In this document: one piece after another, positions 18,238 through 28,513 of the stretch
Position numbering within the stretch: the stretch's first letter is position 1
How the letters are laid out: every line of letters begins with the position of its first letter
Notes under the pieces: generated by a model
Database searches by the model: none
What the model was told of the DNA's origin: nothing
The model's input: only the letters and a program-made list of their open reading frames with translations
Program-made: the position numbers and the translations under genes
DNA from: Commensalibacter melissae
Lineage (GTDB): Bacteria > Pseudomonadota > Alphaproteobacteria > Acetobacterales > Acetobacteraceae
Reading direction: 5' to 3'
Length of the DNA stretch: 64,000 bases
Assembly: GCF_009734185.1 (NCBI RefSeq)
Contig: NZ_CP046393.1
Span: 62,001-126,000, forward strand

Positions 18238-18984
18238 GTGGATCTTGGTCTAAAAAATAAAAAAGTGCTTATTAGTGGCGGTTCCAAAGGAATTGGATTG
18301 GCGATTGCCCAAAAATTTATTGATGAAGGTGCGTTTGTCAGTATTTGTGCCAGAAATCAGCAAGGTATCGATAAGGCTATTCTGCAATTGGGTGACCGGG
18401 CCATGGGCATGACTGTTGATATTAACAAGGCGGATGAAGTTGAAAGATGGATCAAGGAAAGTCATAAAAAGATGGGTGGGCTTGATCATGTGGTGGCGAA
18501 TGTAAGCGCTCTTGCCTCGGGACGGGATCTGCAAACCTGGAAAAAGGCGGTTGATACAGACCTGTTAGGTACCGTTGCCCTGGTTAACGAGACATTGCCT
18601 TATTTAACCAAACAGAAAAACGGATCAATTGTTATCATATCCAGTGTTTCCGCTTCTGAAATAGACGTATTTGCTGAACCATATGGTGCCTTAAAGGCTG
18701 CCTTGAATCATTATGGCAAATCGGTTGCACTAAGAGTTGCAGAACACAATGTAAGGGTTAATCTTGTTTCTCCAGGAACAATTTATTTTAAGGGAGGGAT
18801 ATGGGATCAAATTGAACGGGAGCAGCCTGAACTTTATAATACAGCCTTGAAGAATAACCCGTTAGGTCGTATGGGAACACCAGAGGATGTGGCCTCAACA
18901 GTTGTTTTTCTGACAAGTGAACAGGCAAGTTTTATTACCGGAAGCAACCTTGTTGTTGATGGTGGCATGACAAAACGCGTGTAA
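18238..18984 (+). CDS. SDR family oxidoreductase
   Basis: A 248-residue classical SDR starting with GTG at 18238. The cofactor loop is SGGSKGIG (residues 13-20), followed by CARN that favours NADP, and the catalytic set is Ser in IISSVSA, then YGALKAAL with Tyr and Lys. The end carries GRMGTPEDVASTVVFL and ITGSNLVVDGGM. It resembles 3-oxoacyl-ACP reductase-like dehydrogenases of unknown substrate. It sits alone, not in a fatty-acid or polyol operon. Confidence 0.82.
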   Translation: MDLGLKNKKVLISGGSKGIGLAIAQKFIDEGAFVSICARNQQGIDKAILQLGDRAMGMTVDINKADEVERWIKESHKKMGGLDHVVANVSALASGRDLQTWKKAVDTDLLGTVALVNETLPYLTKQKNGSIVIISSVSASEIDVFAEPYGALKAALNHYGKSVALRVAEHNVRVNLVSPGTIYFKGGIWDQIEREQPELYNTALKNNPLGRMGTPEDVASTVVFLTSEQASFITGSNLVVDGGMTKRV

Positions 18985-19146
18985 AATTATTGATATATTG
19001 CCTGTTCCAAGGCCTTTTTAAAATCAAATAGGCGGTATCGGGCAATTTAACCGGTTATATATATTATATTCTTTAAATAAGGTTAACCAATTATTTTAAT
19101 ATCATATGATAGAAATAATGAATTTATCTGAACAATTTATAATATT

Positions 19147-20124
19147 ATGAAAAATTATACATTAATTCAGCAAGTTGTTTTATTTTTAAAAAATAATCCG
19201 CATAAACGATTTACCGCGCGTGAAATTGCAATTCAATTAGTTAAAATTTATCCTGATTATTATAAACAAAAAAGACTAAATAGCCAGCAGCGTTTTACCT
19301 CGGAAAATTCTTTTATTTCTCAAATTGTTGCTGAAATTGGTTCACGTATTAAAAGGTTAACACAATCAAATGCAGGAATATTGATTTAGGACCAACCTCG
19401 ACCAAGAGTTTACGAATGGAAAGGTAATTCCAGGCTCAAGAGCAATTTTATAGATAAACTGAAAGATGAAGAAAATGCAGGTAAAGACATTTTAAATTTG
19501 CCATTAAAAAAGATGAATTATACGGAAGCTGATCTTTATCCTTTATTGATTGAGTATCTTGGTACGGAATATAATTTAAAATGTGATAGGATCAATGAAA
19601 AATTTTCTAAAAAAGGTAAAGGGGAAAATGGCAATAAATGGTTGCATCCGGATATTGTTGCTTTGCAGGCAGTGACTGAAGACTGGAATAGTTTGGTTAA
19701 AACTTGTGTACAGTCAGGGGATGCTAAAATGGCTTATCTATGGTCTTTTGAGGTAAAAAAACAGATTTCCCGCTCAACGGTTCGTCAATATTTTTTTCAA
19801 GCCGTTAGTAATTCCAGTTGGGCAAATTACGGTTATCTGGTGAGTGCAAGCATTCCAGATGATGGAACGATGAATGAGCTGAGAATGTTGTCGGCTTTAC
19901 ATGGTATTGGGTTAATTATACTTAAAACAGATAATGTAATTGATAGTCAGATAATGATTCCTGCGGCATTTAGAGCAGAGGTGGATTGGTGCTCGGTAAA
20001 CCGGTTGGTTGAAGAAAATGTGGATATGAGATTGTTTATTCAAAAAGTTGCCAGTTATTATAAAAGCGGTTTGTTACAAAAAACTGGATGGAGTAATGAT
20101 TTACTAAAAGTTGAGAGTAATTAA
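19147..20124 (+). pseudogene. HrgA/COG2958-type protein interrupted by an in-frame TAG
   Basis: Two coding pieces lie in one frame: 19147-19389 (80 codons, then TAG at 19387-19389) and an open stretch to 20124. Reading through the TAG gives a continuous protein of about 325 residues. It has a winged-helix-like N-terminus (KRFTAREIAIQLVKIYPDYY) followed by PRPRVYEW and a C-terminal domain with NKWLHPDIVAL, LWSFEVKKQISRS and QAVSNSSWANYGYLV. This matches my recollection of the HrgA/COG2958 family, known from Helicobacter near restriction genes. The WSFEVKK segment looks like a nuclease-type E-x-K core, but function is unproven. The downstream part could still be made from a TTG at 19498. The region is more AT-rich than its neighbours, and no methylase lies beside it. 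Confidence 0.75.
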
Positions 20125-20275
20125 ATATAAATTATTAATATATATTAATTTAACTATAAAAAACTGATTTGATTAAAATAATTCTTAAATAAATATATAA
20201 ATATTTTCTAATATGTTATAATTTGCAGAGTAAAAATGAATTTATTCAGTGTTTTATTCATATAAGAGATTTTTC

Positions 20276-20938
20276 ATGAATTTTTATATGTTGGTTTTTG
20301 TAAAATTTATTATCGGCTTTGCTGTTGTAATTTTTTATTTTAATCAGTCCGGCAAAACGCAGCTTTCCCAAATGACCCCTATTGATCTGATTGGAAATTT
20401 TATATTGGGTGGAATAATTGGGGGGGTTATTTATACAGATAGTATTTCTCTGTCTCGTTATATTGTTGTCTTGATAATTGGCACTCTATTAATGCATTTT
20501 CTAAATTATATTGCCAAGAAATTTGATGTTTTCCGTGCCTTGGCCTTGGGTAACACGATTGTTTTTATTAAAAACGGTTCTTTATTAATGGATAATATCC
20601 AGGATAAAAAAAATAAAATTGATATTATCAATATTATGTCCAGTTTACATTCCAGAGGCATTGGTTCAATGCAGGAAATATATTATGCCCAAATTGAGCC
20701 TAATGGATCGTTGACTGTTAAAAATAAAGAGGAAAAGGATCCTTCCGTCATTTTAATCCTTGATAGCGAGATCAAGGATTGTCCATCCCATTTGTTGGAT
20801 ATAAGTCAAGATACGGTCCAGCATTTACTTGATAAATATTCCTTGAAACTGGAGGATGTTTATCTAGCCGAATACTACGATAAAAAGATCATGTTTGCTT
20901 TATATGACGGTAAAAGAATAACTATTCCATTTTATTGA
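20276..20938 (+). CDS. DUF421 domain-containing membrane protein (YetF-like)
   Basis: About 220 residues. Two to three N-terminal hydrophobic segments (about residues 2-22, 37-55, 60-78) are followed by the cytoplasmic DUF421 domain with QMTPIDLIGNFILGGIIGG and the conserved SLHSRGIGSMQEIYYAQIEPNGSL-type region that fits the YetF/YrbG-like family. The ATG at 20276 is favoured because AAGAGA lies 6 bases upstream; the frame extends to a GTG at 20249. Role unknown; YetF relatives act in spore or envelope processes. It precedes the alpha-2-macroglobulin gene by 92 bases. Confidence 0.8.
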   Translation: MNFYMLVFVKFIIGFAVVIFYFNQSGKTQLSQMTPIDLIGNFILGGIIGGVIYTDSISLSRYIVVLIIGTLLMHFLNYIAKKFDVFRALALGNTIVFIKNGSLLMDNIQDKKNKIDIINIMSSLHSRGIGSMQEIYYAQIEPNGSLTVKNKEEKDPSVILILDSEIKDCPSHLLDISQDTVQHLLDKYSLKLEDVYLAEYYDKKIMFALYDGKRITIPFY

Positions 20939-21030
20939 GCATCTATAGTGCTATATAAATTAATTTGAATATTTAAGTTTTTGTTTTTTAGTTTATTTTT
21001 GAAAAATGTTTTATTTTATTGGATTTTTAG

Positions 21031-24000
21031 ATGTTTGAAAAACAAAGGTTCTTTGTCTTTTTTATATGTTTATTTATATGTAGTTTTTTTTTAAATTCAT
21101 TATCTGTCAAAACTGTTTATGGAAATTCAAATGTTCAGAATTCGGGTAATGAACAAATTTTAAAGGTTGTTGACGTATCTGAAATAGACAGGGATGGTTG
21201 GGACTGTCTTGCGGTTACTTTTTCATCCCCCCTGAATGAAAACCAGAACTTTGAAGAGATATTGCATCTTTTTGATGCAAAAAAAGGAAAGGTGGATGGC
21301 GCCTGGATTTTATCTGAAGATCATCAGGAACTTATTTTTAATCATCTTGAGCCTAACCGGAAACTGGTTTTAACTGTTGATGCTGGATTAAAGGGTAAAG
21401 ACGCAAAAATTCTCAGAAAAGAATATACGGCCAAAATCACAACAAACGATTTAAGTCCAAATATCAGCTTTGCCAGTCAGGGTTCTTTGTTTCCCGTAAG
21501 ATTGGCCGAGGGTTTGCCTGTTATAACATTGAATGTAAATCAGGCAAATGTTGAATTCTTCAGAATAAAAAATGACCAGCTTGTCAATTTTTTTGAAGAT
21601 AAGGAATCTTCCTCAATCTTGTCAAATGACATGATCTCGGCTTTGGTTGATAAGGCGGATCTGATATATACGGGTTCTTTTAAGCTAAATGTAGATAAAA
21701 ATCATCGTCAGAAAATTTTACTGCCGATTTCTTCCATCAAACCTTTACAAAAAAAGGGTGTTTATTTTGCGGTTATGCGTTCCGCGGGAATGTATAATTA
21801 CAGTTATCCTGTTACAGTGTTTACGATTTCTGATATTGGCATTTCCGTACATCGTTATCAGGATAATGATCAGGTCAGCGTTTTTACACAGTCTCTAGAA
21901 ACGGGTGATGTCTTACCAAACGTAAATATCAGTGCCTTGGATAAAAAAGGGCATATCATTGCGACAGCTTTTTCAGATAAGGACGGTTATGCAAATTTGA
22001 CAAATATGTCAAAAGTTAGAATTTTGCTGGCAACACAAAATGGTCAAACATCCTTTATCCAATTAAAGTCTCCAGCTTTGGATTTATCAGATTTTAAAAT
22101 TGATGGAGATATCCAGCATGATTTACAGTTTTTCGTTTTTGGCCCCCGTGATTTGTATCGTCCGGGAGAAACCGTAATATTGAACGCTTTATTGAGGGAT
22201 GCGGATGGGCAACCTGTTCAAAATATTCCAGTCAATGCTATTGTTTATAATGCAGAGGGAAAAAAGGCTCAAAATTTTGTTTGGAAAGCCTCAGAGACAG
22301 GATTTTATCAATATCAGTTAAAATTACCCGCCAATGCTGTAACAGGCAAATGGTCTGTCGTTGTGAAAGCGGGAAGGAAAGAATTGAATCAGTATCGATT
22401 TGCAGTTGAGGATTTTTTGCCTGAACGTATGGGTCTTACTTTACAATCGGAAAATCTGGAAAATTCGAAAAATAATGTGCCTCTGACCTCTCGGCAAGAT
22501 TTGCATGTCAAGGCGAATGGCTGGTATCTGTATGGGGCGCCGGCCAGTCATAATCTTTTATCAGGTTCAATTACCATGCATTCATTGAGAAAAGCGGTTC
22601 CTCAATTGAAGGGATTTGAATTTGGTGATAGTCAAGAAAAAGGTCTTGATAAACGCATGGATTTTGACGAGATTCATCTGGATCAGCTAGGTTATGGCCA
22701 AATTAAAATGACCAATCAATGGCAAGGGATCAGATCACCTGTTCAATTGATTACCGAGGCCAGCCTGTTTGAAACCGGAGGACGTCCAGTGGTGAGACAT
22801 TTGACGCAATTTGTATGGCCAGCCAAACAATTGGTTGGTATACGGCCCCTTTTTGATTCGGTTACCTCGCATGACAAGCCAATTCGATTTGAGGTTGTCA
22901 TGGCTGATTTCGAAGGGCATAAATTACCGGCAAAAAATTTAAAAGCAAGATTTATTCATGAACGTCATGATTATTATTGGACGTATTCTGATGATACAGG
23001 GTGGGACAGCCATTTTAATAAGAAAGATGTTATTGAGGATGAACAGCTTTTAAACATAGGCCAAAACAAAACAGCGATGCTGACATTTCCTTCCAAAGAT
23101 TGGGGATTCTATCGATTGGAAGTGTTCAATCCAGATACCGGTTTGACATCCAGTTATTCTTTTGAAACGGGGGCAGTTGAAGAAGCGGGTTCAGAAGAGA
23201 ATTTGCGTCCTGATCAGGTTAAGGTCATGCTGGATAAAACGGCTTACAAAGCTGGCGATATTGCCCGAATCACTTTGACCCCTCCTTCTGATGGCAAGGG
23301 TTATTTGGCGGTAGAATCATCAGGTCAGTTATTATGGCGGCAATCTATTCAGGCTTCTGCCAAAGGTTCAAGTTTTACCCTTCCCATTAATTCAAAATGG
23401 TTACGTCATGATGTATATATTACAACTTTGATTATCCGACCCGGTGACCGTAAGGTTGGCGCCACTCCAAAACGATCTGTGGGAATATTACACTTACCTC
23501 TTGATCGGCAGGATCGTAAGTTAAAACTTCAAATGAAAATGAATTCAAAAATCGAGCCTTTAACGGATCAGAAAGTTAAGGTCAAAGTTACGGATGCATA
23601 TGGGAAACCTGTAAAGGATGCCGAGGTTTTGTTATCCGCCGTGGATACAGGTGTCTTAAATATTACGGATTACAAAACTCCAGATCCTTTCAGGGCTTTC
23701 TTTGATCGCAAAGCTTATAATGTTGATCAGTTAGATGTTTATGGCAAGTTAATCGAGGCAAGTCAAAACCCTTTGGCAAGTTTGGCTTTTGGTGGGGATG
23801 CAATGGTGAAGGGGGGGAAACTGCCCGATACCAAGATCAAGATTGTTACGTTACAACCCAAGCCTATTCATGTGAATGATCAGGGTGAAGCCGAGATTTC
23901 AATTACTGTTCCAGATTTTAACGGCGAATTAAGAATTATGGGGCAAGTTTGGACAGCTGGTCAATTTGGTATGGCAGAAAATAAAATAACAGTTGCCGCA

Positions 24001-25920
24001 CCTATTGTTGCCGAAATGTCCACACCACGTTTCCTGGCAGGGGGTGATGAAACGGTTCTGGCACTTGATCTTACTAACATGACCAGACAGTCACAGGAAT
24101 TATCTGTGCGTTTCAAGACAGAAGGATTTATTTTTGCAACGCATTCTGGGGATCAAGCTGTTATATTGGCACCAAATGAACGGAAAACACTAAAAATTCC
24201 TGTCCAGGCAAAAACAGGATCAGGAGAAGGAAAAATCAGGGTTGATGTTTCAGGAATTGTCTCCAACGGCAAAAAGCAAGTATTGAGCCGTTCATGGTCA
24301 ATTGGAACACGCCCGCCTTATGCTGCTCAATTTATAATAGAACAGACTAAACTAAATAAAAAAAGTTGGCAGATACCATCATCGGTCTTGCATAATATCG
24401 GGATTTCAGGTCGTGAGGGGAGACTGAACATAAGTCCTTATCCACCCTTGAATTTATCCAGACAGATTGAGGATTTACAAACTTATCCCTATGAATGTGC
24501 CGAACAAACAACAAGTGGAATTTATCCTTTCCTCTATGTAAATAAGGATATCTTAAAACAGCTTAATATTAAAAACAAGCTAACTGATCAACAGCGTCAT
24601 GATGCGATTAATGCAGCGATTTTCCATATACTAACGATGCAGCGTTCAAATGGGGGATTTGGGTTATGGAGCAGTGACAGCCCAGAAGAATATTGGTTAA
24701 CCGTTTATATCACGGATTTCCTTATTCAGGCACGGGACCGGGGTTATATGATTCCTGAAGATGCCTTGCAAAATGCCTTAAAACGTTTGTTAATATATGT
24801 TCAAAACGGCAATGAGATTGACCCTTATTACAGTCGTGACTTTAATGAATCGCGTTTTACGGTTCAAGCCTATGCTGGATATGTATTGGCACGAACAAAA
24901 CAGGTACCTTTAGCCGCATTAAGAAATCTTTACAATCATCGTAAACAGGCACCATCAGGACTTTCTTTAATTCAGTTGTCAGCAGCATTAAAGCTAATGG
25001 GAGATGAGGGACGTTCTGCACAGACCTTAAATGAAGGTTTACATTATGGGCAACGTGTTCATGATTGGTGGATAGGAGATTATGGAAGTGATATTCGTGA
25101 TAATGCGTTAATTCTTGCACTTTTACAGGATAATCATTTGGTCAGTGATGACGTTGTTATACAAAGGCTGTTTGCTTTAAGTCATCAAATTGAAGATAAA
25201 ATATATTTGTCTACACAGGAAAAGAATGCAATTTTTCTGGCAGGATATCGCTATGTTTCAAAATCCGCTAAAAACTGGAAGGTTGAGGTCGACGTGGCAG
25301 GGAATCATTATAACCTGACAAACCAAAAATCTTTTTTGCAATTCAATGATCAGGAAATGAGACAGATCAATACGCTTCGCCTTGCCAGCAAAACGGGAGA
25401 TGTTGATCTATATCCAAATCTCGGTTTATCCGGTTATCCGTTACGGGCTCCTGTACAGGTTCAGAAGAAGGAACTGAACATAGAAAGAGAATTTCTTGAT
25501 ATTTACGGTAATCCAGTGGATTTGAAAAATGTCAAAACGGGTGATCTTATATTGGTTAGAATTAAGATATTTTCGTTTTCAAGAATGCACGACGCTTTGG
25601 TGGTTGATTTCCTGCCCGCTGGATTTGAGCTGGAAAATCAAGATCTTTCAAATGCTTCTGTCAATTTGGAAAATGCAGGGGAGGTAATTAAAAAATCTCT
25701 TGAAAAAATGCAGGAAGCATCCATTCAACATCAAGAATATCGCGATGACCGTTATGTAGCCCAATTGGATCTTACAAATAAAACTGAACTGGTTTATTTG
25801 GTCCGTGCGGTGACACCTGGAAGGTATCACATACCATCGGCAACATTACAGTCGATGTATCAGCCAGGCCGGTTTGCAAGGACCAGTGGCAATATGACAT
25901 TAATAGTTAAAGCACGTTAA
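21031..25920 (+). CDS. Bacterial alpha-2-macroglobulin (YfhM-like)
   Basis: A 1629-residue periplasmic protease trap. A hydrophobic N-terminus (residues 5-33, ending VYGN) targets export. MG domains follow, with FVFGPRDLYRPGETV near residue 370 and the bait/ANA-like region in the middle. The thioester motif is intact as C1156-A-E-Q1159 inside YPYECAEQTTSGIYP, followed by the helical TED domain (MQRSNGGFGLWS) and a C-terminal domain. Family members trap attacking proteases by covalent linkage and work with PBP1C, whose gene follows 74 bases downstream, as in E. coli yfhM-pbpC. Unlike the E. coli protein, no lipobox cysteine is seen, so it is probably soluble or held by an uncleaved signal anchor. 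Confidence 0.93.
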   Translation: MFEKQRFFVFFICLFICSFFLNSLSVKTVYGNSNVQNSGNEQILKVVDVSEIDRDGWDCLAVTFSSPLNENQNFEEILHLFDAKKGKVDGAWILSEDHQELIFNHLEPNRKLVLTVDAGLKGKDAKILRKEYTAKITTNDLSPNISFASQGSLFPVRLAEGLPVITLNVNQANVEFFRIKNDQLVNFFEDKESSSILSNDMISALVDKADLIYTGSFKLNVDKNHRQKILLPISSIKPLQKKGVYFAVMRSAGMYNYSYPVTVFTISDIGISVHRYQDNDQVSVFTQSLETGDVLPNVNISALDKKGHIIATAFSDKDGYANLTNMSKVRILLATQNGQTSFIQLKSPALDLSDFKIDGDIQHDLQFFVFGPRDLYRPGETVILNALLRDADGQPVQNIPVNAIVYNAEGKKAQNFVWKASETGFYQYQLKLPANAVTGKWSVVVKAGRKELNQYRFAVEDFLPERMGLTLQSENLENSKNNVPLTSRQDLHVKANGWYLYGAPASHNLLSGSITMHSLRKAVPQLKGFEFGDSQEKGLDKRMDFDEIHLDQLGYGQIKMTNQWQGIRSPVQLITEASLFETGGRPVVRHLTQFVWPAKQLVGIRPLFDSVTSHDKPIRFEVVMADFEGHKLPAKNLKARFIHERHDYYWTYSDDTGWDSHFNKKDVIEDEQLLNIGQNKTAMLTFPSKDWGFYRLEVFNPDTGLTSSYSFETGAVEEAGSEENLRPDQVKVMLDKTAYKAGDIARITLTPPSDGKGYLAVESSGQLLWRQSIQASAKGSSFTLPINSKWLRHDVYITTLIIRPGDRKVGATPKRSVGILHLPLDRQDRKLKLQMKMNSKIEPLTDQKVKVKVTDAYGKPVKDAEVLLSAVDTGVLNITDYKTPDPFRAFFDRKAYNVDQLDVYGKLIEASQNPLASLAFGGDAMVKGGKLPDTKIKIVTLQPKPIHVNDQGEAEISITVPDFNGELRIMGQVWTAGQFGMAENKITVAAPIVAEMSTPRFLAGGDETVLALDLTNMTRQSQELSVRFKTEGFIFATHSGDQAVILAPNERKTLKIPVQAKTGSGEGKIRVDVSGIVSNGKKQVLSRSWSIGTRPPYAAQFIIEQTKLNKKSWQIPSSVLHNIGISGREGRLNISPYPPLNLSRQIEDLQTYPYECAEQTTSGIYPFLYVNKDILKQLNIKNKLTDQQRHDAINAAIFHILTMQRSNGGFGLWSSDSPEEYWLTVYITDFLIQARDRGYMIPEDALQNALKRLLIYVQNGNEIDPYYSRDFNESRFTVQAYAGYVLARTKQVPLAALRNLYNHRKQAPSGLSLIQLSAALKLMGDEGRSAQTLNEGLHYGQRVHDWWIGDYGSDIRDNALILALLQDNHLVSDDVVIQRLFALSHQIEDKIYLSTQEKNAIFLAGYRYVSKSAKNWKVEVDVAGNHYNLTNQKSFLQFNDQEMRQINTLRLASKTGDVDLYPNLGLSGYPLRAPVQVQKKELNIEREFLDIYGNPVDLKNVKTGDLILVRIKIFSFSRMHDALVVDFLPAGFELENQDLSNASVNLENAGEVIKKSLEKMQEASIQHQEYRDDRYVAQLDLTNKTELVYLVRAVTPGRYHIPSATLQSMYQPGRFARTSGNMTLIVKAR

Positions 25921-25994
25921 AAAATTAATAAAAAGGTCATAATCAGGTGTGCATCAATATATGATGGTGTAAGCCTTATTTTTATTAGAAATAA

Positions 25995-28337
25995 ATGGTG
26001 TGTATAGTGCGTGTGATAGGTCAGATTTACCGAAAAGGGGTAATATTCTGTTTATTTATTTGTATTGGGTTATTTATAGCGGATAAAACCAACCCTCTTC
26101 CTTTACCAAATATCAGTTCTTCTCGTGTCGTTTTGGCAGAGGATGGAACGCCCTTATGGCGTTTTACCAATCAAAAAGGGGTCTGGCGTTATCCTGTTAC
26201 CATCCAACAGGTTTCTCCATATTATATTCAGGCTTTGTTAGCCTATGAAGATCGGTGGTTTTATCATCATCCCGGCATTAATCCTGTCGCTTTGGGCAGG
26301 GCTTTTGGACAAGATATTTATCATCATCATATCGTATCGGGTGGTAGTACGCTCTCAATGCAGGTTGCTCGTATTATTGATCCCTGTCCCCATACTTATT
26401 TGGGAAAAATTGGGCAGATTTTCCGGGCGTTGCAACTTGAATGGCATTTGAATAAAGAACAGATTCTAACCATTTATCTAAATCATGTATCTTATGGGGG
26501 AATGGTAGAGGGTATTGCGGCGGCAAGTTGGACATATCTTGGTAAACCACCGGATCAACTTACCAAAGGAGAGGCAGCCTTGCTGGCTGTTCTACCACAA
26601 GCGCCCAGCCGTTTACGACCAGATCGTTATCCTGAGCGTGCTAAGAAGGCCCGTGACAAAGTTCTGGAGCGGCTGGCTCAATTCAAGGTATGGTCAAAGA
26701 GGGATATTGAGGAAATTAAAGGGGAAAATGTTTTATTAAGTGAACGTCAGATACCACAATTGGCTCCCTTATTGGCGAGACGATTATCACTTCAGAACAA
26801 AGATGCAGTCATCCATAGCACTATCAATATAGATATGCAACGTCATTTGGAGGAACTTCTTGAAAATTGGAAAAACCGTTTGCCGCCTCATAATTCCGCT
26901 GCCATTTTGGTGGTGGATTCAGCGACAATGCAGGTTAAGGCCTATCTCGGCTCTGTAGATTTGCAGGATAAACAGCGTTTTGGTTATGTGGATATGGTAA
27001 CCGCTATCCGTTCACCCGGTTCAATATTAAAGCCTTTTCTTTATGGATTGGCCATGGATGAAGGGCTTATCCATTCTGAATCCTTATTGCAGGATGTACC
27101 AAGACAATCTGGTCATTATAGGCCAGAGGATTTTTCTTCTTCATTTGTTGGACCCGTTTCAGTAAGCCAGGCATTGCGAAGATCACTTAATTTACCAGCC
27201 GTACAAGTGTTGGAAGTTTATGGAGCCAGAAAATTCTACGGCAAATTAACAGGTGCCGGCATTGGATTAAAACTGCCTCAAATGGTTGAACCAAATTTGG
27301 CAATTATTCTTGGCGGGATTGGCACGTCTTTGGAAAATGTTGTTACAGCTTATAGCGCGTTCGCAAGAAAGGGGAGGGTTGCAATGTTACGTTTCAAGAA
27401 TAATGGATCCATGAGTGAACGGCCATTATTGTCTAAAGGTTCAGCCTGGGTTATTCGGAAAATTCTGGAAGGGGAAAGTCCATTGGACAGTAATTTTGAT
27501 CGGCAGATTTTTCAGCAGGATCATTTGGCATGGAAAACAGGGACAAGTTACGGATATAGGGATGCTTGGGCTGTTGGCGTTGGCAGACATCATATAATGG
27601 GGGTCTGGATTGGAAGACCTGATGGCACACCTGTGGCAGGCCAATATGGAATAGCTTCCGCAACCCCCTTATTATTTCAAGTATATGATATGGTCAGAAA
27701 CCAAGCTTCACAAACGTTTTCATATAGTATTAAAGATCATGAGCCGGCAACAGTAAGCGTGGCACAGATATGTTGGCCATCTGGACAGATATTGCCGGAT
27801 AGGGATCAAAATTGCCGACAAAAAAGGACCGCATGGATTATAAACCATATAGTTCCACCCACTTTGGAAATGGCCGATCAACCGTTAGGAACGGGTATCA
27901 GCCAAACGGTATGGATCAATGAACGAGGATTTCAAGTATCGTCTGATTGTCCAGGAGCCATTGAAAAAAAAATTGATCTGTGGCCAATTGCACTTGAACC
28001 TTGGTTGCCCCTTACAGAACAGCGTCACAATCGTCTGCCCACACAGGATTTATCCTGTCCCTCCTTATCTATGATGGAATCTTCTTCCTTATCAATTATA
28101 GGTGTAAAAAACGGAGACCATTTACAGTTGCCTCCCAGTAATATGCATCCGTTAACTTTAAAATTATCTGCCCTTGGGGGGACAAAGAAAAAATGGTGGT
28201 TCCTAAATGGTTATCTTATTCAGGAAACTGATGGAAATCAAAGTTTTGATCATGTTTTTCATAATCATGGAAAGCAACAATTGACGGTAATGGATGAAAT
28301 GGGAAAAACGGCTCTTGCTGAATTTACGTTGAATTAA
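25995..28337 (+). CDS. pbpC: Penicillin-binding protein 1C
   Basis: A 780-residue bifunctional peptidoglycan synthase-like protein. A membrane anchor spans about residues 9-28. The GT51 transglycosylase domain follows, with catalytic Glu85 in LAYEDRWFYHHPG, then GGSTLSMQVAR and KEQILTIYLNHVSYGG. The transpeptidase domain has Ser343-x-x-Lys346 (SPGSILKPF), RRSLNLPAVQ and KTGTSYGYRD (Lys514). The C-terminal 80-100 residues form the BiPBP_C domain typical of PBP1C, with RTAWIINHIVPPT before it. It is the partner of the alpha-2-macroglobulin upstream; the pair is thought to detect and repair wall breaches by proteases. Start at the ATG at 25995 is accepted by length; the ribosome site is weak. 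Confidence 0.94.
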   Translation: MVCIVRVIGQIYRKGVIFCLFICIGLFIADKTNPLPLPNISSSRVVLAEDGTPLWRFTNQKGVWRYPVTIQQVSPYYIQALLAYEDRWFYHHPGINPVALGRAFGQDIYHHHIVSGGSTLSMQVARIIDPCPHTYLGKIGQIFRALQLEWHLNKEQILTIYLNHVSYGGMVEGIAAASWTYLGKPPDQLTKGEAALLAVLPQAPSRLRPDRYPERAKKARDKVLERLAQFKVWSKRDIEEIKGENVLLSERQIPQLAPLLARRLSLQNKDAVIHSTINIDMQRHLEELLENWKNRLPPHNSAAILVVDSATMQVKAYLGSVDLQDKQRFGYVDMVTAIRSPGSILKPFLYGLAMDEGLIHSESLLQDVPRQSGHYRPEDFSSSFVGPVSVSQALRRSLNLPAVQVLEVYGARKFYGKLTGAGIGLKLPQMVEPNLAIILGGIGTSLENVVTAYSAFARKGRVAMLRFKNNGSMSERPLLSKGSAWVIRKILEGESPLDSNFDRQIFQQDHLAWKTGTSYGYRDAWAVGVGRHHIMGVWIGRPDGTPVAGQYGIASATPLLFQVYDMVRNQASQTFSYSIKDHEPATVSVAQICWPSGQILPDRDQNCRQKRTAWIINHIVPPTLEMADQPLGTGISQTVWINERGFQVSSDCPGAIEKKIDLWPIALEPWLPLTEQRHNRLPTQDLSCPSLSMMESSSLSIIGVKNGDHLQLPPSNMHPLTLKLSALGGTKKKWWFLNGYLIQETDGNQSFDHVFHNHGKQQLTVMDEMGKTALAEFTLN

Positions 28338-28513
28338 AGGCATGAATTCATAGGATATACTATCAGGTAAAAAATAAATGGATTCATTGACGATTTGAAA
28401 TCATATTTATGGCCTTGGTATAGATCATCTTCATTCAAGAAAATATCTTGTATCTTTTCATATAATCGTGGAAAACAATTGTTATACACAGGTAATAATT
28501 TCAAAGAGAATTA

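Noticed and set aside
18985-19146. Weak terminator (GCCT/AGGC then CTTTTT) after the SDR gene
   Set aside because: Stem is only 4 bp; too weak to annotate.
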